DNA of 20,307 nucleotides from Hungatella sp. UBA5982 (lineage in GTDB: Bacteria > Bacillota > Clostridia > Lachnospirales > Lachnospiraceae), in assembly GCA_002429965.1 (NCBI GenBank), contig DJBG01000010.1:32022-52328 (forward strand), written 5' to 3'. Under the pieces are notes generated by a model, which worked only from the letters and a program-made list of their open reading frames with translations, searched no databases and was not told where the DNA came from. The stretch's first letter is position 1; the number at the start of each line of letters is the position of its first letter. Both the position numbers and the translations under genes were made by a program. Positions 15,319 to 20,307 of the stretch are shown here, piece by piece.

Positions 15319-16140
15319 TTACTTGATCGCGCTGTCCACCATGCCCTGGATAAAGTATTTCTGTAAAAACAGGAATACCACAACCATGGGAAGAATTCCA
15401 ATAAAGGCCGCTGCTGCCGCTCCATTGACATTGGCCGAGTCTGCGGAAAAGAAGCCTGCAATGGCCAGTGTAATGGTCTTAATCCTGGGGGACTGGAGTA
15501 AGTATAAGGCAAACTGGTAATTATTCCAGCAGTTCACACCGGTAATGATGATAACAGAAGCTGTTACCGGCTTTAGCTGAGGCATAATGATCCTGAAAAA
15601 TGTCTGGAACGGTCCGCAGCCGTCAATTGCCGCCGCTTCCTCAAGGGCAACCGGTATGCTGGCTATAAAGCTTGAAAACAAAAAGATGCTGGTGGGAAGC
15701 TGGAAGGTAATCAAAGTCACGATCATGCCCCAGTAGGAATTGATTCCCTGAATTTTTGCCATAAAGGAATATAAGGGAACCAGAATGCTTAAGGGCGGGA
15801 TCATCATGACGCCCATAATGAACCCTTTCACCAGAATGTTAAGCCTGCTCTTATTTCTCGCGAGAGGATAAGCCGCCATGGCTCCAATGACCACAATAAA
15901 CAGAATTGCCAGGCCGCTTATGATCACAGTATTTTTAAGGGCCAGAAGCATTCCTCCCCGCTCCAGTGCGGTGTAAATATTTTTTAAGTAAAGGTATCCC
16001 GGAAAGGCCCACCTGGAGGAATGGTCATAAGGGGATTTGAACGCAATGGCAACCACCATATAAATGGGCACAAAGTGGACTGCAATGATAATGAGAGCCA
16101 GGACATATTTCCAGGCATTGGAAAACCTTGATCCTTTCAC
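15319..16140 (-). CDS. Carbohydrate ABC permease, MalG family (CUT1)
   Basis: This 273-residue inner-membrane subunit forms half of the channel of a CUT1 oligosaccharide importer. About six membrane helices are visible, starting with VLALIIIAVHFVPIYMVVAI. The EAA loop that contacts the ATPase is EEAAAIDGCGPFQTFFRIIM, followed by PQLKPV. The protein ends QGMVDSAIK, typical of the family (usually VxGAVKG-like). The start is a GTG whose G is the last base of the preceding permease TAG, placed 9 bases after AGGAGGTG, so the two are translationally coupled. With the GH36 neighbour an alpha-galactoside is the likely cargo. No ATPase gene belongs to this transporter in the window. Confidence 0.94.
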   Translation of the reverse strand: MKGSRFSNAWKYVLALIIIAVHFVPIYMVVAIAFKSPYDHSSRWAFPGYLYLKNIYTALERGGMLLALKNTVIISGLAILFIVVIGAMAAYPLARNKSRLNILVKGFIMGVMMIPPLSILVPLYSFMAKIQGINSYWGMIVTLITFQLPTSIFLFSSFIASIPVALEEAAAIDGCGPFQTFFRIIMPQLKPVTASVIIITGVNCWNNYQFALYLLQSPRIKTITLAIAGFFSADSANVNGAAAAAFIGILPMVVVFLFLQKYFIQGMVDSAIK

Positions 16141-17012
16141 TACACATCCACCTCCTTTTTGTCAAAATACCCCATGACCACATTGCTGATGATCATAATC
16201 AGCAGGAATGAGAAAATTCCAATTGCAGAAGCATAACCTGCGGACTGGGCCGAAAAATACTGGTTTGTAACCAGAGTGGACAGGGAATGGGTGCTGAATC
16301 CAGGTCCGCCGCTTGTAAGCGCCATAACCAGATCAAAAAGCTTTAATCCTCCGATCAGGTTTAAGATGGTAGAGGAGGAAATGGCCGGCATCAGCAGCGG
16401 AATGGTAATGTGCTTAAACCGCTCCCAGAAGGTGGCTCCGTCAATCATGGCTGCTTCATAATACATAGTCGGCACATTCTGGAGTCCTGCCAGGTAAATG
16501 ACCATGGCCACGCCCACAAACTGCAGGGAGTTTACCATAACAATGATCCGGATGGCGGTCCCTGAATGGACCAGTAAATCCACCGGCTCCATATGGAGGG
16601 CGGTCAAAATATCATTGACCGCGCCTCCGTCATACTGAAAGAAGAAATACATGATGTAACCCATAATCAGCGGAGCAATCATAACCGGCATGTAGATAAT
16701 CGTTCTGACAATGGAACGTCCCTTAAACTTTGTATTTAAAAATAACGCGTAGCCAAGACCTAAGATGTTCTGGATCACGGTACTCATAACACCATAAATA
16801 AGGGTATTGACCAGTGCTGTCTTTACATTTGCATCCTGAAACAATCTGGTATAATTCTTAATCCCAACAAACTTCATAGTCTGGGAATATCCATTCCAGT
16901 TGGTAAAGGACAGCCGGATACCCTGGATAAACGGATAAATCACAAAAACAAGAAACAATTTCACTGCCGGAATATAAAACAGCTTGATTAATGATTTTTT
17001 CTGAATCTTCAT
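16140..17012 (-). CDS. Carbohydrate ABC permease, MalF family (CUT1)
   Basis: This is the partner channel subunit (290 residues). The first helix is LFYIPAVKLFLVFVIYPFIQ, followed by GIRLSFTNWNGYS, a hallmark of MalF-type permeases. The EAA loop is YEAAMIDGATFWERFKHITI, then PLLMPAISSSTILNLIGGLK. Six helices can be counted. It begins two bases after the binding-protein stop, and the AGGAG ribosome site overlaps that stop codon, so expression is coupled. It forms a heterodimer with the MalG-type protein encoded next. Confidence 0.95.
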   Translation of the reverse strand: MKIQKKSLIKLFYIPAVKLFLVFVIYPFIQGIRLSFTNWNGYSQTMKFVGIKNYTRLFQDANVKTALVNTLIYGVMSTVIQNILGLGYALFLNTKFKGRSIVRTIIYMPVMIAPLIMGYIMYFFFQYDGGAVNDILTALHMEPVDLLVHSGTAIRIIVMVNSLQFVGVAMVIYLAGLQNVPTMYYEAAMIDGATFWERFKHITIPLLMPAISSSTILNLIGGLKLFDLVMALTSGGPGFSTHSLSTLVTNQYFSAQSAGYASAIGIFSFLLIMIISNVVMGYFDKKEVDV

Positions 17013-17014
17013 GT

Positions 17015-18337
17015 TTACTCCTGTGCTTTCTTTTCCTCATAGCTTGTCTTCATCTGATCCACTGCAACGGTAAGGGAATCTGCCTGTCCTGAAACAATGG
17101 CTGCTCCTGTTACGCATAAATCGTTCCACATACCGCTTGGCAGATACTTTCTGTCAAAATACGGAATATTTAAAATGGAACTGTCATTTGCATATTTATC
17201 ATAGTAAGGAGCCAGTCTTCCCGTATCACTTACCACATTGTCAAGTCCGGAAGGCATACCGCATTTGGTTGCAAGGTAAGAGCTGATGTCTTCACGGGCA
17301 AGGAATTCCATAAACTGTTTTACTTCCTCCGGATGCTTTGTGGTCTTTGACATGCCCACCGCAAAGTGCTCACCTGTCATCAGGGACTGTTTTAACCCTT
17401 CTTCTCTTGCAGGAAGAGGCATAAAGCCCATTTTAGTATCCGGGTTCTGAACGTATGTTTCTGTGATTCCGCTGGCTGCGGTAAACATGAAAGCTGCCTT
17501 ATCGGCTGCAAGAGCCTTAATACCGGTCATGAAATCTGCTGTAACGGCATCTGTATTGAAATATCCCTTCTGTCTCCAGGAATCAATCTGATTTACAACC
17601 GTATTCCATTTGCTCCAGTCAAAGCTGCCATCTAAAAGGGCTGCCTGATTGGCCTCATCCTCATTTGTTATCAGGGTTGGAGCCACGAAATCCATCATAT
17701 TTCCCATGGTGTAGCTGTCTTTCCCGCCAAGCTGGATGGGGGTCAGTCCTGCTGCCTTGATCTTCTCGCAGGCTGCCTCAAAATCAGCCCAGGTTTTGAT
17801 GTCATCTACATTCACACCTGCTTCTTCCAGCACATTTTCGTTGTAGATCATTCCGGTTAAATCCATGTCAATAGGAAGGGTGTATAAGTTTCCTTCCCCA
17901 TCTGTGATCTGTTCCTTAATGCTTGGGGATATATGAGACGCAAACTTAAAATCATTTAATGGAGATAAATATTCCGCATATCTTGCTACTGCCCAGCCAT
18001 GGGTTGTCCACGCATCCGGAAGCTGATTGGAAGCCATTCTGGTCTTCAAAATATCGGAAAAATTGCTTCCCGGCATGACCGCTTCCACACCGATTCCTGT
18101 TTCCTCTGTAAACTGTTTGCAGACATCCTGAATGGCATCGCTGACAGACTCGCCGTTTAAGTTATATAAAAATTCAATGGTCACGCCTGTGGAGGCTGCT
18201 GCATTCCCTTTGGTTTCTGTCTCTTTTACCGCTTCTGTCGCTGTAGTTGTCTCCACAGGTTCCTGGGGTGCCTTGGAACAGCCTATAACGCTGATTGCAA
18301 TGAGACCTGCCAGTGAGGCAAGTGCTAACTTCTTCAT
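17015..18337 (-). CDS. Sugar-binding lipoprotein, extracellular solute-binding family 1
   Basis: This 440-residue lipoprotein binds the sugar for the MalFG-type permease. The signal MKKLALASLAGLIAISVIG ends in lipobox VIGC (Cys20), then a Thr/Glu-rich linker. The mature domain begins VTIEFLYNLNGESVSDAIQD and has the two-lobed family-1 pattern, with TRMASNQLPDAWTTHGWA, FEAACEKIKAAGLTPIQLGG, GIKALAADKAAFMFTAASG and EEVKQFMEFLAREDISSYL. AGGGAGA precedes the ATG. It is the first gene of the operon and is divergent from the histidine kinase, a common layout in which a YesMN pair controls the transporter. An alpha-galactoside ligand is inferred from the downstream GH36 gene. Confidence 0.94.
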   Translation of the reverse strand: MKKLALASLAGLIAISVIGCSKAPQEPVETTTATEAVKETETKGNAAASTGVTIEFLYNLNGESVSDAIQDVCKQFTEETGIGVEAVMPGSNFSDILKTRMASNQLPDAWTTHGWAVARYAEYLSPLNDFKFASHISPSIKEQITDGEGNLYTLPIDMDLTGMIYNENVLEEAGVNVDDIKTWADFEAACEKIKAAGLTPIQLGGKDSYTMGNMMDFVAPTLITNEDEANQAALLDGSFDWSKWNTVVNQIDSWRQKGYFNTDAVTADFMTGIKALAADKAAFMFTAASGITETYVQNPDTKMGFMPLPAREEGLKQSLMTGEHFAVGMSKTTKHPEEVKQFMEFLAREDISSYLATKCGMPSGLDNVVSDTGRLAPYYDKYANDSSILNIPYFDRKYLPSGMWNDLCVTGAAIVSGQADSLTVAVDQMKTSYEEKKAQE

Positions 18338-18390
18338 AATAATTCTCCCTTACATTTATATTAGTTTTTAGCCGGCTATTTTGTATCTTT

Positions 18391-18419
18391 AGTCTATCAC
18401 AGTCCTCTGGGTTCCGTAA
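18391..18419 (-). promoter_or_regulatory. Weak candidate promoter of the alpha-galactoside operon
   Basis: On the - strand an extended -10 (TGATAGACT, core 18391-18396) has a poor TTACGG -35 (18414-18419) 17 bases upstream. Such a weak -35 would suit an activator-dependent promoter, for example one driven by the divergent response regulator. A 10-base perfect palindrome, TAGCCGGCTA (18369-18378), lies just downstream and could bind a regulator. Confidence 0.25.
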
Positions 18420-18472
18420 GATACCCAAATCTACACTTTCAGGCTCTTTTCTATCATTTTCCTTATTGGGGA

Positions 18473-18501
18473 TTGAAAAACGTATATAATATGTATACAA
18501 T
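18473..18501 (+). promoter_or_regulatory. Sigma-A-type promoter of the two-component genes
   Basis: TTGAAA (18473-18478) and TACAAT (18496-18501) are 17 bases apart, each one base from consensus. Transcription should start near 18508, giving a very short leader that contains a full AGGAGGTGA ribosome site (18510-18518) six bases before the kinase ATG. The promoter overlaps a GTATA/TATAC inverted repeat (18482-18498). Confidence 0.7.
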
Positions 18502-18524
18502 ATAGGCCCAGGAGGTGACCCCAT

Positions 18525-20285
18525 ATGAAAAAACGTCAAAGCTTTCAAAACCGGTTTTTGGCCCTGTTTCTCGTAAGTATTGTTTTGCCCATTATCATCA
18601 TGGCCACCATACTTGCCTTTTACTTCCAAAAAAGGATTTACAGGGACAATGAAAAATACTTTTCAACCTCCCTTTATTCCATTTCAACCAATTTAAGCAC
18701 CTATGTGTCTGACTTAAAAAGGCTGGCCCTGACTCCTTATATTTACGATGCCATTCTGAACTTTTTTGCAGCCGTTGAGAATGGGAAATACACAAAAAAC
18801 GGTTCTTTGGACTACCGGATCGAGCTTCACCGGCAAAACTATACCACTTCCATACAGCGTATTTTAAACACCGCAAGGGAAGATATCCTGGCAGTCTCTT
18901 TCATGCCTGTAAACCCGGACAACCACATCATCGTTACTGCAACAAAAACCAGCGACCTCATCAACACCACAGACTACCCTTACCAGCGGGAGGCCTGGTA
19001 TCAGCAGGCTTTGAATACAACTGATCCATATCACTTTATGGTTTCAGAGGCTCCCCCTTATATCCGTTCTGAGGCAACGGTCATCTCTGCCCTTCATACA
19101 GTCCGTAACGTGTATACCAAACGGAAGCTGGGCGTCATCCGGATCGATGCCTCCGACAAAATCATCAAGGATATTTTCAGCAGCGTAAACTTAAGTAAAA
19201 ATTCAGGTTTTGTCATCGCGGGTCAGGATGGAACCCCTGTTTACCAGGTGGGAAAGGTGGAGGAAGACGTCCTTAAAAGGCTTTCTTCTACGAAAAATAT
19301 TATACGTACGGACTCAGATACTTACCGCCTGTATAAAAGCGATATTTCAGGAATGCCCTGGCAGCTTATTTTTGTATCCTCCCAAAAGGATATTTTCAAG
19401 GAGGTATCCATTGTCTGGAGCCTGGCTGCTATTTTAAGCCTTTCCTCCATTCTGGCTGCATTCTCAATCTTCCGTTCCAATTCAAAGAAGACTGCACTTG
19501 CTTTAAATTCTATATTAAATACCATGAAAAAGGTGGCAAGGGGGGACTTGAAGGCTTCCGTTCCTGAAACAGACCTATTGCAGAACGACTCCTTTAACAC
19601 AGAAGAATTGTCCCTGATTGCGGAGAATCTAAACGAGATGGTCCAAAAGCTGCAGCTTTATATTGACCAGTCCTATAAATATGAGATTGACCGGCAAGAG
19701 GCAGAATACCGTGCCCTTCAAAGCCAGATTAACCCCCATTTTCTCTACAATACCTTAAACTGCTTCCTGTCCATGAACCGGATCGGGATGAAAAAAGAGC
19801 TGGAGGACAGCATTATACAGCTGACCAGAATATTCCGCTATACCTGCAGCAATGCAAAGCTGACTACCGTACAGGAAGAGTTTGAATTCTGCATCCAATA
19901 CTGCAATCTCCTTAAAATACGCTATGATGAGCGCCTGACCTTTATAAGCACCATGGAAGAAGAGGCAAAGAATATTTCCATACCAAGACTTCTCATCCAG
20001 CCTCTTGTGGAGAATGCCCTTAAGCATGGAATGGAGGTTGACGGCACTTCCATCACCATCTCCATTTCCGCCTCCATTGTGGATCAAACCCTGATCCTGA
20101 AGGTAAAAAACAACGGAATTCCCATTGATATCCAGGAGGTATATTCCGATGGAAAGGTCGGCATAAGAAATGTGGAAAACCGTATAAAAATCTTTCATCC
20201 CCATGCTTCCCTTGAAATAAAACTGACTGGAGATATTACCTCCATGACAATTAAGATACCCTTAGAAGGAGGAACCTCTGCATGA
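18525..20285 (+). CDS. YesM-type sensor histidine kinase
   Basis: This 586-residue membrane sensor autophosphorylates and passes phosphate to the adjacent response regulator. Helix 1 is at about 11-33 (FLALFLVSIVLPIIIMATIL), followed by a large extracytoplasmic Cache-like sensor domain (about 40-290) containing REAWYQQAL and KLGVIRIDAS. Helix 2 is at about 294-315, then a HAMP linker to about 383. The His_kinase domain of the YesM/LytS type has QSQINPHFLYNTLN with phospho-acceptor His405, and the HATPase domain has LLIQPLVENALKHGM (N-box) and GIRNVENRI. Its TGA overlaps the next ATG (ATGA, 20282-20285). Divergence from the sugar transporter suggests it senses an oligosaccharide directly or through the binding protein and controls that operon. 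Confidence 0.95.
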   Translation: MKKRQSFQNRFLALFLVSIVLPIIIMATILAFYFQKRIYRDNEKYFSTSLYSISTNLSTYVSDLKRLALTPYIYDAILNFFAAVENGKYTKNGSLDYRIELHRQNYTTSIQRILNTAREDILAVSFMPVNPDNHIIVTATKTSDLINTTDYPYQREAWYQQALNTTDPYHFMVSEAPPYIRSEATVISALHTVRNVYTKRKLGVIRIDASDKIIKDIFSSVNLSKNSGFVIAGQDGTPVYQVGKVEEDVLKRLSSTKNIIRTDSDTYRLYKSDISGMPWQLIFVSSQKDIFKEVSIVWSLAAILSLSSILAAFSIFRSNSKKTALALNSILNTMKKVARGDLKASVPETDLLQNDSFNTEELSLIAENLNEMVQKLQLYIDQSYKYEIDRQEAEYRALQSQINPHFLYNTLNCFLSMNRIGMKKELEDSIIQLTRIFRYTCSNAKLTTVQEEFEFCIQYCNLLKIRYDERLTFISTMEEEAKNISIPRLLIQPLVENALKHGMEVDGTSITISISASIVDQTLILKVKNNGIPIDIQEVYSDGKVGIRNVENRIKIFHPHASLEIKLTGDITSMTIKIPLEGGTSA

Positions 20286-20307
20286 AAATTCTTTTAGCTG
20301 ATGATGA
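20282..20307 (+). CDS. Response regulator, first codons only (cut by window end)
   Basis: The window ends eight complete codons into this gene. They read MKILLADD, the standard start of a receiver domain, whose paired acidic residues help bind Mg2+. The ATG overlaps the kinase stop by four bases, and AGGAGG lies nine bases upstream. By partnership with a YesM-type kinase it is probably a YesN-like regulator with a C-terminal AraC-type DNA-binding domain, but that part is not visible. Confidence 0.8.

Noticed and set aside
19755..20204. A 149-codon - strand frame opposite the histidine kinase
   Set aside because: It is antisense to the conserved kinase domains and has no independent support.

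Overview
The window looks like chromosome of a Gram-positive anaerobe of the Clostridia, most likely a Lachnospiraceae member (Clostridium/Lacrimispora-like). This is inferred from gene content and style: a V-type ATPase operon, strong AGGAGG ribosome sites, several GTG starts, ABC sugar transporters with lipoprotein binding proteins, a YesMN-type two-component system and a LacI regulator. No RNA gene, CRISPR array, insertion sequence or phage gene was seen.

Layout. (1) 1-2801, + strand: the end of a V-ATPase operon (A subunit C-terminus, complete B and D), closed by a hairpin terminator. (2) 2840-4410, + strand: an ECF sigma factor and an overlapping membrane protein with a DUF4367-like ectodomain (probable anti-sigma/sensor), closed by a 19-bp terminator shared with the converging neighbour. 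(3) 4511-12880, - strand: a tight catabolic operon read right to left as lacI, pfkB-type kinase, GH4 phospho-glycosidase, solute-binding lipoprotein, fused double permease, ABC ATPase, a possible 38-codon microprotein, and a TIM-barrel sugar-phosphate isomerase/epimerase. A consensus promoter lies ahead of lacI. Two matching LacI-type operators lie ahead of lacI and ahead of pfkB. (4) 13033-18337, - strand: a CUT1 sugar ABC transporter (binding protein, two permeases, no ATPase) followed by a GH36 alpha-galactosidase. (5) 18525-20307, + strand, divergent: a YesM-type histidine kinase and the first codons of its response regulator.

How they work together. Region 4 is a fairly standard alpha-galactoside (melibiose/raffinose-type) uptake and hydrolysis module, probably controlled by the divergent two-component pair and energised by a shared ATPase encoded elsewhere. 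Region 3 is the most interesting part. Its ABC transporter belongs by sequence to the class usually labelled iron(III)/FbpABC or AfuABC, yet every other gene in the operon handles sugars or sugar phosphates, and the binding protein lacks the adjacent tyrosines of iron-binding FbpA. I infer a carbohydrate or phosphorylated-carbohydrate scavenging system: either import of an intact phospho-glycoside that GH4 cleaves directly, or import of a free glycoside that the kinase phosphorylates first. The substrate is unknown from sequence alone.
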